Assembly (NCBI GenBank): GCA_903927965.1
Contig: CAIYPA010000193.1
Span: 1-64,000, forward strand
Direction: 5' to 3'
Length of the DNA stretch: 64,000 nt
From: an uncultured Bacteroidia bacterium
GTDB lineage: Bacteria > Bacteroidota > Bacteroidia > Bacteroidales > Prolixibacteraceae
The notes under the pieces are model-generated. The model searched no databases, was not told the DNA's origin, and saw only the letters and a program-made list of their open reading frames with translations. Below are positions 43,449-52,520 of this stretch, in pieces; positions within the stretch are counted from its first letter, which is position 1, and every line of letters starts with the position of its first letter. A program made the position numbers and the translations under genes.

Positions 43449-44846
43449 TTAAACCGGAAACTTCCTTTTCTCTGCTATCAGCCTTTCTCCCTGGTATTCG
43501 GTGACGGACATCCTGATCCGCCACTCTTTTGGAAAGGCACTGTTGAACCGATTGCCGAGGTTTTTGACCCATCCCAAGGGGACATTCCTGTATGTAATTA
43601 AATTCCAGCCTTTTTCAGTTGATTTTGGCGATATATCGTCACGCTTTAAATAGGTAATCGCATCTTCCAAAGACAAATCAATCTCCGGGAATACGGAACG
43701 GTCCAGTATTTTGGACAATGCCAATTCGTGGGCCGGCAATAGGTCCTTTTGCTTGATTTCCCCTATTTTAACCCCTGCATGGATAATCCTTAGGTTATTT
43801 TTGATTTGCAACAAGTCAGGCATCAATGCTGCAGGAAAGGCAAGCAAGGAATCTTCAAACCGTAGAATTTCAAGCCGTTCATTATTTAACAAGGACATTG
43901 CACGCTCCTTTTCTGCCCTGGATGCCTGTAAAGGATTTTCCTTCAATTTCCGAAGTTGGGACGGACTATTTTCTCCCCGTTTTCGTACCACTGCCATAAA
44001 AAAACCTTCTCCTGAAACTTTGTGTGGATAAAACCGGTAACATGGAAACCCTCCTGAATCGGTGATAGTTATTCCCCAGCTATCAGATATATGCAACGGA
44101 ACCGGTTCAATATCTGCAAATTGATTCAACCACATAATATTATCCTCATTCTCAGCAGGATTAAAGGTGCAGGTACTGTAAATCAGGACCCCTCCATCTT
44201 TTAGTGAAGGCCATATATCGGCCAATATCCGTTGCTGGCGTTGGGCGCAGAGCTGGGCATTGTCGGTCGACCACTCCAGTATGGCACTTTCATCACGCCT
44301 GAACAAACCTTCCCCAGAACAAGGGGCGTCAACAACAATCACATCGAAAAACTGGGGCAATCGCTGAAAATCATGGGGATCATTGTTGGTCACAACCACA
44401 TTGGCATTGCCCCATTTCTTCAAATTCTCCGACAAGATTTGCCCACGTGCCCTGATCACATCGTTGCTCACCAACAAGCTATCCTCAGAAATTAACGAAG
44501 CGAGGTGGGTGGACTTACCGCCAGGAGCAGCGCACAAATCAAGAACTTTCACACCCGATTTTACATCCAATTGTCTAATTGCCTGTTCCAAAAACATTGA
44601 ACTTGATTCCTGAACATAGTAAACCCCTGAATGAATAAAAGGGTCGATCGTAAACAACGGCCGCTCGGGAACAAAATAACCTGTTTCGCAATAATTTACA
44701 GGATTCAAATCTGTTCTGCCATTGAATTTGTTCCGGTTGAGCCTGATCGTGGTTGAGGTATCCCTATCATACGACGACTGGAACTCATCGTATTCATTAC
44801 CAAGTATTTTAACCATTCGTTCAGCAAACAGGTGGGGTAAAATCAT
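43449..44846 (-). CDS. RsmF-like 16S rRNA m5C methyltransferase
   Basis: 465 residues of the NOL1/NOP2/Sun family, arranged like RsmF/YebU (m5C1407 of 16S rRNA). The SAM-binding motif is VKVLDLCAAPGGKSTHLASL, the two catalytic cysteines are in VDAPCSGEGLFRRD and YSTCTFNPAENEDNI, and the C-terminal third (about 310-465) is the PUA-like RNA-binding part seen in RsmF. The short N-terminus (LPHLFAERMVKILG) fits. Nothing else in its transcription unit. A CAAAAATA (TATTTTTG on the minus strand, 44922-44929) may be its -7 box. Confidence 0.85.
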   Translation of the reverse strand: MILPHLFAERMVKILGNEYDEFQSSYDRDTSTTIRLNRNKFNGRTDLNPVNYCETGYFVPERPLFTIDPFIHSGVYYVQESSSMFLEQAIRQLDVKSGVKVLDLCAAPGGKSTHLASLISEDSLLVSNDVIRARGQILSENLKKWGNANVVVTNNDPHDFQRLPQFFDVIVVDAPCSGEGLFRRDESAILEWSTDNAQLCAQRQQRILADIWPSLKDGGVLIYSTCTFNPAENEDNIMWLNQFADIEPVPLHISDSWGITITDSGGFPCYRFYPHKVSGEGFFMAVVRKRGENSPSQLRKLKENPLQASRAEKERAMSLLNNERLEILRFEDSLLAFPAALMPDLLQIKNNLRIIHAGVKIGEIKQKDLLPAHELALSKILDRSVFPEIDLSLEDAITYLKRDDISPKSTEKGWNLITYRNVPLGWVKNLGNRFNSAFPKEWRIRMSVTEYQGERLIAEKRKFPV

Positions 44847-45030
44847 TTTTGATTCCGGGATTTTTGATTTCGGATTTATAAAAAATCATTCCTGTCTTTG
44901 ACAATCTCAGGCAATGAAAGTCAAAAATAGCTATTTTGATCGGTTTTCCTTTTCTGAAAAGAAAAATTAGCTGGATTTATAAAATATAGACATTGAATAT
45001 TTCAAGATTTCCTTAGTTTTACCTAAAATT

Positions 45031-45055
45031 CAAAGTACAATCATTAACTTTGTAC
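45031..45055. promoter_or_regulatory. Overlapping dyads on the -7 box of the GH16-like gene
   Basis: TAACTTTG (45045-45052) is a perfect TAnnTTTG box 26 nt before the ATG at 45079. It is embedded in two overlapping inverted repeats, CAAAGT/ACTTTG (45031-45036 and 45047-45052) and GTACAA/TTGTAC (45035-45040 and 45050-45055). A repressor binding there would block the promoter. Confidence 0.4.
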
Positions 45056-45078
45056 TCAGCTGATTTAAAACGAACAAT

Positions 45079-46872
45079 ATGTCATCATCATTTCGGTTAA
45101 GGTATTTTTTAGGATTGATTCCAAGTGCACAAAAGATTGATTCTGTGTGGACTGAACTTCAAAAATTGCGGGAAGAGTTGCTTCAGTTGGAAGCATCCAA
45201 AGAGCTGGCTCGTTTCAATGAATTGAATTCAATCGTGCAAACCACTGAATTTCATAATAAAAAACGTGAAATAGTTAACCTTGCCTACAAAGGAAGTCCC
45301 GAATATGACGTGATCACAGAATTGAAAGACCTTGAGAACTCTAAACCCATCAAAGATTATTTCAGATTTACACAATCAGCGGATTTTACCAGGTTTAACC
45401 AAATTGCCAAAAGCACCGCATTGGCAAGGTATCTTGAATTGAAGAAAACCGTAGTAGAGTCGATGGTTTTCATTCAGCGAAAAAAAGATGTGGAATCCCT
45501 TCGTTACAAAGGTTCGCCAGAATACATTAAAATTGAGGAATACAATAAGTTAAAAGGCAATCGGCAACTGAAAAGGTATTACACAACCATTGCCTCCAAC
45601 GAATACAGGTCCTTCCTGGAATCGGAGCCCACACTAAAAGGAAAACCTGTTGACAAGGCATCGAAAAAGGATCCCAAGTTTAAGGCATACCTTAAGTTCC
45701 TGAATTCCAAAAGTTATAAAAATGTCAAGACGGTCGAAAGTATGGGGCTTGTTGGCAAATTGGAGCAGTTGAAACAGCAGGTTGAAGCAGCACCTTTCAT
45801 CAAACAGGTTGCTTACCTGAAAAACAAATCCAGGTATGAAACAACGCCAGACTTTGCTTTGCTTTCCGAATTTAAGAGTTTGGACAAAAATCCTGATATC
45901 CTGTTTTATCTGAAAATTCAGAAATCCTCAATCAATAAAAACCACGAAGAGGTTGAGGGATCAAAACAATTGGCCCACTTTCATGATTTAAAAATTAAAG
46001 TTGCCGACACAACATTCAAAGAACGGGTTGCTTTCCTTCAAAACAAAAAAAGATTCGAAACTACCAATGACTATAAATTGGAAACTGAATACAACGAATT
46101 GGATAAGAGCAATTTCATGACACATTACCGGAAGTTGAAAAAACGGCCTGAACTTTCGTTTTTTGAACAATGGGAAGTGGTCCTGGATGAAAATTTTCAT
46201 AATAGCAACCTTTCTGATTCTCTTTGGGAGCCTGAAAATTACTGGCACGCAAGCCGGGCAGGTTGCAGCTTCTCGCAGGTTGATGAAATTCATGCCTATA
46301 ACGGAATTAAAAACATTGAGATCAAAAATTCTGTTTTGTCAATTGTGACAAAAGCAGAGAAAGCCAATGGACGTGTCTGGGATCCTGCTGTGGGGGTTAT
46401 CCCAAAACAGTTTGACTACAGTTCCTCGATCTTAAACACCGGCAAAGGCTTCAAAATTACTGAAGGCGTCATTGAAGCAAAAGTGAAATTCAGTGCAGTT
46501 GGTGCCATTACAAGTGCATTTTCACTGACAGGTAACCACCCTTTTCCCCAGATCGATGTTTTCAGAAGTGGCCACAACTGTGTCGGTATTGGAATTATAG
46601 ACCAACCCGATAAAAATGGCATTAAAAAATTGGTTCAGATTAAAGGTTTGAATTTCAGCCGTTTTCATGTCTTCCGACTGGAAATATTTGGAAATGAAGT
46701 TGTTTGGAAGATCAATAACTATGAAGTTCATCGGGAGCGTCTCACAAAAAATGTGGGTGAACTTTTCCTTAATTTTGTGGGAAGCCTTCATCACCCGGTC
46801 AACGGGGGAACATTGCCTCATTATTTTGAAATTGACTGGGTACGATGTTTAAGGAAAAAACAAGCCAAATAG
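45079..46872 (+). CDS. Helical-repeat protein with a degenerate GH16-like domain
   Basis: 597 residues, no signal peptide. Residues about 15-370 hold four diverged helical repeats marked by KGSPEY/ETTPDF-type turns: NLAYKGSPEYDVITELKDLE, SLRYKGSPEYIKIEEYNKLK, KNKSRYETTPDFALLSEFKS and QNKKRFETTNDYKLETEYNE. Residues about 375-597 look like a concanavalin/GH16 beta-jelly roll (VLDENFHNSNLSDSLWEPEN, VIEAKVKFSAVGAITSAFSL, FEIDWVRCLRKK). The catalytic GH16 ExDxxE is replaced by QIDVFR in HPFPQIDVFRS, so it should not hydrolyse glycans. Function unknown; perhaps a binding protein. Followed 10 nt later by a PAS protein. Confidence 0.7.
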   Translation: MSSSFRLRYFLGLIPSAQKIDSVWTELQKLREELLQLEASKELARFNELNSIVQTTEFHNKKREIVNLAYKGSPEYDVITELKDLENSKPIKDYFRFTQSADFTRFNQIAKSTALARYLELKKTVVESMVFIQRKKDVESLRYKGSPEYIKIEEYNKLKGNRQLKRYYTTIASNEYRSFLESEPTLKGKPVDKASKKDPKFKAYLKFLNSKSYKNVKTVESMGLVGKLEQLKQQVEAAPFIKQVAYLKNKSRYETTPDFALLSEFKSLDKNPDILFYLKIQKSSINKNHEEVEGSKQLAHFHDLKIKVADTTFKERVAFLQNKKRFETTNDYKLETEYNELDKSNFMTHYRKLKKRPELSFFEQWEVVLDENFHNSNLSDSLWEPENYWHASRAGCSFSQVDEIHAYNGIKNIEIKNSVLSIVTKAEKANGRVWDPAVGVIPKQFDYSSSILNTGKGFKITEGVIEAKVKFSAVGAITSAFSLTGNHPFPQIDVFRSGHNCVGIGIIDQPDKNGIKKLVQIKGLNFSRFHVFRLEIFGNEVVWKINNYEVHRERLTKNVGELFLNFVGSLHHPVNGGTLPHYFEIDWVRCLRKKQAK

Positions 46873-46882
46873 GAACCATTCA

Positions 46883-47218
46883 ATGAATAACTGGTCCGAT
46901 ATTTTCGAAGGAGCTGTCACGATTTGTAACCCTGACGGCATCATTGTTTATATGAATGAAAAATCGCGGAAGCAATTTTCAAAATACGGAGGTGGTGATT
47001 TAATCGGGAAAAACTTGCTTGATTGTCACCCGGAACCTTCGAGGTCAAAACTTTCGGAAATGTTGCAAGTTCCTTCAACAAACACATACACAATCGAAAA
47101 GGGAGGAACAAAAAAAATAATCCATCAATCTCCACTCTTTGAAAACGGGATTTTTAATGGTTTGGTCGAAATCTCGTTTGAATTACCGGATCCCCTACCC
47201 CATTTTATCCGCGACTAA
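46883..47218 (+). CDS. Single PAS-domain protein
   Basis: 111 residues forming one PAS domain: FEGAVTICNPDGIIVYMNEKSRKQF, then GGDLIGKNLLDCHPEP and a C-terminal beta sheet (KKIIHQSPLFENGIFNGLVEISFEL). Nothing else is attached, so it can sense or dimerise but not signal alone. The DCHPEPSRSKL phrase is common in stand-alone PAS proteins of anaerobes. It starts 10 nt after the GH16-like gene and is probably co-transcribed with it. Confidence 0.75.
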   Translation: MNNWSDIFEGAVTICNPDGIIVYMNEKSRKQFSKYGGGDLIGKNLLDCHPEPSRSKLSEMLQVPSTNTYTIEKGGTKKIIHQSPLFENGIFNGLVEISFELPDPLPHFIRD

Positions 47219-47344
47219 CAAGTTTCGTTTAAGATTCTCATCCGGTGCTATGTTAAAGATCAAATTGTAAGATGAATTGCCCCAAAAGGCCGATGCCATA
47301 AGGTAACTTGTGGTTTTGTATTTGAGAAAGTTCGTAAACAACAT
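47195..47344 (-). CDS. Possible 49-aa small protein
   Basis: A minus-strand frame from ATG at 47344 to TAG at 47197-47195: MLFTNFLKYKTTSYLMASAF, WGNSSYNLIFNIAPDENLKR, NLLVADKMG. It is preceded by a very A/T-rich leader (ATAATTAAAAAAATAAT) like other start sites here and overlaps the 3' end of the PAS gene by 24 nt. No family recognised. The rest of the gap to 47412 shows nothing else. Confidence 0.3.
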   Translation of the reverse strand: MLFTNFLKYKTTSYLMASAFWGNSSYNLIFNIAPDENLKRNLLVADKMG

Positions 47345-47412
47345 ATTATTTTTTTAATTATATAAATATCAATATATGTTCCTGATAATTAACCATTTTA
47401 CTCCTGGAGAAT

Positions 47413-49872
47413 ATGGAACACAGTAAAAAGAAATCACCGGATGCCGATAAAATCCGGATTAAAGCTGAACAAAAGTTGAACAAAAAACTATCCCCCGAAG
47501 TGTTAAAAAATATGGAGGAAGGTCAAGGTAGTGGTGACAAAGACTTTTATGAAGCCGACATACAAAAACTCATCCATGAACTTGAGGTTCATACGATAGA
47601 GCTTGAAATTCAGAATGAGGAACTTAAAAGGGCAGAAATAAAAGTTCAGGCTTCCGAAACCCGCTTTCGACGGCTATTTGAATCGGCAAAAGATGGTATC
47701 CTTATCCTTGACGCAGAAAGTGGGCAAATTGTCGAAGCAAACCCTTATTTGATTGAATTGATAGGGTTCACGCGAGAAGAAATATTGGGAAAGGAGCTTT
47801 GGGAAATCGGCACTTTTAAAAATATTGCGGCCTCGAAAGAATCGTTTGCAATCTTGCAGAACAAGGAATATATCCGGTTTGAAAATATGCCTTTGGTCAC
47901 CAAAAATGGTGAACCGATAGGGGTTGAATTCGTAAGCAATGTCTATCTCGTTGAAGATAAAAAAGTTATTCAATGCAATATCCGAAATATAACTGAACGG
48001 ATTCGGGCCGAAAAGGCTCTGAAAAAAGTTCAGGACCGTTTGAACAGTGTCGTAGAAGCTACAAATGTGGGTATCTGGGAATGGAATGTACAATCTGGTG
48101 AGGTGAACATTAATGAACGATGGGCTGAAATAATTGGATACACATTGGACGAAATCTCACCGGTAACAATCAATACATGGCTCAAATTTGCCCATCCTGA
48201 AGATTTAATTGTTTCCGAACGGCTTTTAGAACTGGTATTCAACTGCAAATCTTCATATTATGACCTTGAATGCCGGATGAAACACCACAATGGCCAATGG
48301 ATTTGGATACACGACAAGGGAAAGGTGGTCGAATGGACAACCGATGGCAAACCGTTACTCATGGCAGGAACCCATTCTGACATTACAGAGCGCAAGCATA
48401 CTGAACAGAAATTGATGGAGAGTGAAAAACGGGCGCAGGGATTAATCAGGGCTGTTCCGGATCTTATTTTCTCACTTGATAAAAATGGGGTATATCTCGA
48501 TTATAAGGCAAACACCGAGGATTTGCATTATCAGAAGGATTCGATAATCGGGAAAAACAACCGTGACCTTACACCCCCAGAATTTGCAGAATTGGTCGAT
48601 ATAAATATGGGATTGGCCTTTAAAACAGGTGAAATGCAGGTTTTCGAATACCACTTGCCGGTTCCCGAAAAAGGCTTGCTCTCCTTCGAGGCAAGAATGA
48701 TTCCAATTGGAACAGTAGAAGTTATGGTCATTGTGAGGGACATTACAGATGAAAAATTGATTGAAAGTGCATTACAGGAGAAAGCCCAATTGTACCATGC
48801 AATGTTTGAAAAGAATCAGGCAGTTAAGTTGCTAATTGATCCGAAAGACGGTGCCATTGTTGACGCCAATTCAGCGGCCTCGAATTACTACGGATATTCT
48901 CAGTTAGAATTGAAATCAATGAATATATGCAACCTCAATATTTTACCTGCTGAAGAAATAATCAAAGAGATGCAAGTCGCAATAAACGGGCTAAAATCAT
49001 TTCACAAGTTTAGGCATAGGTTATCGACTAAAGAAATCCGCGATGTGGAAGTCTATTCCAGCCCAATATCTATCTCTGGCCGTGAACTGTTACATTCAAT
49101 CATCCATGATGTTACAGATCGGAAAAACATGGAGGATCAATTAAAGGAGAACGAAACAAGGCTACGTGAACTGAATGCAACAAAAGACAAATTTTTCTCG
49201 ATTATTGGCCACGACTTAAAAAACCCCTTTAATGCAATCATCGGGTTTAGCAACATTTTGTCGGACCAGATAAAGGAAAAAGACTATGTTGGAATTGGGG
49301 AATACGCTGATATCATCCATAAATCTTCTTTACGGGCTATGTTGTTGCTTTCGGACTTGTTGGAGTGGTCGCAGCTGCAAACCGGTAGAATGGTTTTCAC
49401 ACCCACAACATTCGATCTGGTAAAACTGATCCATAAAGTTACTGAACTTGCCAATGACGCCGCAATGCATAAAAACATCTCAATATCAACTGATTTGCCT
49501 GAACAGGTTAATCTTTTTGCCGATAAATCGATGATTGGCAGTATTTTGAGAAATCTGATTTCCAATGCAGTCAAATTTTCGAATGAGAATGGACAGATCA
49601 ATATCTCAGTAACCAAAAGGCCAATAGAATTCATCATTGCAGTTCAGGACAAGGGTGTTGGCATAAAGGAAGAAGCCATTGGGAAACTTTTCAGGATCGA
49701 AGAAACCTATTCAACACGTGGAACCCATCAAGAGACCGGAACCGGTCTTGGATTGTTGCTTTGTAGGGAATTGGCACTAAAACATTCGGGTAAAATTTGG
49801 GTTGAGAGTACATTTGGAACTGGCAGTACATTCTTTTTTACGATTCCCAAATTTATAGTTACCGAAACATAG
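47413..49872 (+). CDS. Multi-PAS sensor histidine kinase
   Basis: 819 residues, no membrane segments, so a cytoplasmic sensor. An N-terminal coil (IQKLIHELEVHTIELEIQNEEL) precedes four PAS/PAC units (about 85-200, 205-325, 330-445, 450-570). The dimerisation domain holds His600 in FFSIIGHDLKNPFNAIIGF, and the HATPase domain (about 690-815) shows NLISNAVKFS, DKGVGIKEE and GTGLGLLLC. It has no receiver, so its partner regulator is elsewhere. It is paralogous to the two kinases that follow; all three share the ELNATKDKFFSII linker. Signal unknown. Confidence 0.9.
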   Translation: MEHSKKKSPDADKIRIKAEQKLNKKLSPEVLKNMEEGQGSGDKDFYEADIQKLIHELEVHTIELEIQNEELKRAEIKVQASETRFRRLFESAKDGILILDAESGQIVEANPYLIELIGFTREEILGKELWEIGTFKNIAASKESFAILQNKEYIRFENMPLVTKNGEPIGVEFVSNVYLVEDKKVIQCNIRNITERIRAEKALKKVQDRLNSVVEATNVGIWEWNVQSGEVNINERWAEIIGYTLDEISPVTINTWLKFAHPEDLIVSERLLELVFNCKSSYYDLECRMKHHNGQWIWIHDKGKVVEWTTDGKPLLMAGTHSDITERKHTEQKLMESEKRAQGLIRAVPDLIFSLDKNGVYLDYKANTEDLHYQKDSIIGKNNRDLTPPEFAELVDINMGLAFKTGEMQVFEYHLPVPEKGLLSFEARMIPIGTVEVMVIVRDITDEKLIESALQEKAQLYHAMFEKNQAVKLLIDPKDGAIVDANSAASNYYGYSQLELKSMNICNLNILPAEEIIKEMQVAINGLKSFHKFRHRLSTKEIRDVEVYSSPISISGRELLHSIIHDVTDRKNMEDQLKENETRLRELNATKDKFFSIIGHDLKNPFNAIIGFSNILSDQIKEKDYVGIGEYADIIHKSSLRAMLLLSDLLEWSQLQTGRMVFTPTTFDLVKLIHKVTELANDAAMHKNISISTDLPEQVNLFADKSMIGSILRNLISNAVKFSNENGQINISVTKRPIEFIIAVQDKGVGIKEEAIGKLFRIEETYSTRGTHQETGTGLGLLLCRELALKHSGKIWVESTFGTGSTFFFTIPKFIVTET

Positions 49873-49948
49873 AGATTTCAGAATTTATAACTTAATTCGT
49901 GGGATTTTAGCTATTTTTAAATTTGATCTAAATTGAAATCCTAATAAT

Positions 49949-52249
49949 ATGCTTGCACGAAAGAAAAAGACTTCAGAGGTAGAAACGTTAAAACTGCTTC
50001 AAGAACTGGAATTGTTTCAAACTGAATTGAAGGCTCAAAATGAGGAGTTATTGATGGCAGTTGCGAAAGCAGAAACAGCAACGGCCCTGTACAACCTGGC
50101 CCCTTCTGGTTATTTTACCCTTGCAATCGATGGTACGATCCTGCAAATCAATCAATCCGGTTCAGAAATGCTTCAGACGGAACGTTCCAGGTTGATCAAT
50201 AGCCAAATCAAATTATTTATCTCCTCCAGTACCCTCCCCATCTTTAATAATTTCCTTGAGGACACTTTTAAATTAAAAAGTAAGCAGCATTGTGAAATTC
50301 AATTGATCATTCACGACACCCCATCCATTTTTCTACATTTAGATGGCAATGTTTTTCAAAATCACACTTGCTTGATTACAGCGGTCGATATCACAAACCG
50401 GAAAAAAGAAGAAGAAAAGTTGAAGAGGAGCGAAAATCAGTTCCGGAATATATTTGAAAATGCGACAATTGGTATTTATCACTCCACACCGGAAGGAAGG
50501 TTCCTTAAAGTGAATTTGAAACTTGTAAATATGCTCGGGTATACATCGACAGACGAATTGATCAATGGAACGACCAATATAAATACCCAAATCTATGCCG
50601 AACCTGAAACAAGGCCTATAATATTGGGGGCAATGATGAGCAAGGACGGATGGGTACATTTTGATAAAGTACTTTGGAGGGGAAAAGATGGCAATACCGT
50701 TATTTTGGATATGAGTTCCAGAAAAGTCCTCAATCCCGATGGATCGATTGCCTACCTTGAGGGTATTGTAGCCGACATCACCGCTAAAACAAACTCGCAG
50801 GAATTGATCAATCAGATCCGACAGAATTATGAAACGTTCTTCAATACGATCGATGATTTCCTTTTCGTTTTGGATGAGCAAGGGAACATCACGCACACAA
50901 ACACGACTGTCATTGACCGACTTGGATATTCTTCAGAAGAGTTGGCAGGGCAATCGGTCCTGATGGTCCACCCGGAGGAACGTAGGGCGGAGGCTGGACG
51001 GATAGTCGGTGAAATGTTGGCCGGAAAATCAGTGTTTTGTCCTGTTCCGTTAATCACTAAAGCAGGTAATGCCATCCCTGTTGAAACGAAGGTAAAGGCT
51101 GGTATCTGGAATGGCAAACCAGCAATTTTCGGAGTAACCAAAGACATTTCCCAAACCAAATTGTCGGAGGAGAAATTCTCCAAAGTTTTTTATCTTAACC
51201 CATCTGCCTGTGGATTAAGTGATTTGCAGACTGGTGAATACATTGAAGTCAATGATGCTTTCTATTCGTTGTTTGGTTTTACCAAAGAAGAGGTGATCGG
51301 CAAAACAGCTATTGAGTTGGGAATTTTGACCAGTGAAACAAAAAAAATGATTTTGGAAACTGCTGACAAAAGCGGTATCTATTCAAATATTGAAGCCGAT
51401 TTAAAAGCAAAGAATGGCGACATCAAACATGTTTTACTTTCAACTGAAAACATCTTTGTTCAACATGTAAAGTTATGATATACAGTTGTTTATGATATTA
51501 CTTTGCGCAAACAAGCGGAGATTGCATTGAAAGACAACGAAGTTCGTTTAAAGGAATTGAATGCCACCAAGGATAAATTTTTCTCAATTATCGGTCACGA
51601 CCTCAGAAATCCCTTTAACGCAATTATCGGTTTCAGCAACCTATTGACCGACCAAATCAAGGAAAAAGATTATGAAGGGATAGAAGAATATGCAAATATC
51701 ATCCAGACTTCTTCTGTCAGGGCGATGTCATTGCTATCCGACTTGCTCGAATGGTCACAAATACAAACCGGTAAAATGACATTTTCTCCAATCACCTTCG
51801 ATTTAGCAAAGCTGGTCAATGAAGTTTTGGAACTTGCCAATTACAATGCCCACCAAAAAAAGATCACATTTATTAATGAATTACCCCATACAGTTATTGT
51901 TTTTGCTGACATTTCTATGATTGGTACAATCCTTAGAAACCTGATTTCTAACGCAATCAAATTCTCCAATTTGAACGGACAGGTAGTGATCTCAGTCAAC
52001 CAAAGACCGACAGAATTGATTGTAAAAATTCTTGATAATGGAATAGGTATAAAGGAAGAAACCATTGGGAAACTTTTCCGGATCGACGAGGCATATTCCA
52101 CTCCTGGAACCCTGAAGGAGACAGGAACGGGACTTGGGCTATTGTTGTGCAAAGAACTGGTCCAGAAACACGGGGGCGAAATATGGGTTGAAAGCAAGTT
52201 TGGATCGGGCAGTACTTTCTTTTTTACGATTCCACAATTGCTAAATTGA
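49949..52249 (+). pseudogene. PAS histidine kinase interrupted by an in-frame TGA
   Basis: The frame from ATG 49949 reads three PAS regions (about residues 45-150, 155-275, 280-400) and enters a fourth, then hits TGA at 51476-51478 (codon 510). Without any frame change it continues YTVVYDITLRKQAEIALKDN, a normal PAC end, then His550 in FFSIIGHDLRNPFNAIIGF and a complete HATPase domain (NLISNAIKFSN, DNGIGIKEE, GTGLGLLLC) to the stop at 52249. A single CGA-to-TGA change would explain it. As read, the gene yields a 509-residue sensor without kinase; the downstream part could only start at TTG 51503. It is closely similar to the upstream kinase. Confidence 0.85.
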
Positions 52250-52311
52250 TATACATCTGTGGATGAAATTTTTATACATTATTTGCGAAATAACTTTGTG
52301 CAATGCCTTAA

Positions 52312-52384
52312 AATAAGGGAATAAGGTTGCATTTCAGTTCATTTGCCCTGATTACTAAGGTCTAATAGGAAAAGATAAGGTTTT
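52312..52384 (+). repeat. 74-nt AATAAGG repeat, copy A
   Basis: Starts AATAAGGGAATAAGGTT and ends GGAAAAGATAAGGTTTT, with TTGCCCTGATTACTAAGG in the middle. Three further copies occur at 56444-56518, 60076-60149 and 60172-60245. It lies between two convergent kinase genes. The rest of 52250-52520 holds a TAACTTTG box (52291-52298) with no gene after it and otherwise nothing. Confidence 0.7.
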
Positions 52385-52520
52385 GGAGAATATGCTCTGT
52401 TGTCGTGTTTTCCATTTGGAGAGATACTATTTTTGATAAAGTACTTATAATTAGATAATTGCATCGAAATCCCTATGCTACCTTTAACTAAAGGGGGAGT
52501 CGTTCAAATATATTTTATCT

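Noticed and set aside
43378..43572. A 64-codon minus-strand frame crossing the GGCNNCT array
   Set aside because: It is made of the heptamer array plus the out-of-frame end of the RsmF-like gene.
52291..52298. TAACTTTG promoter box on the plus strand
   Set aside because: No plus-strand gene follows and no TTG lies at the right distance; kept only as a remark under repeat copy A.
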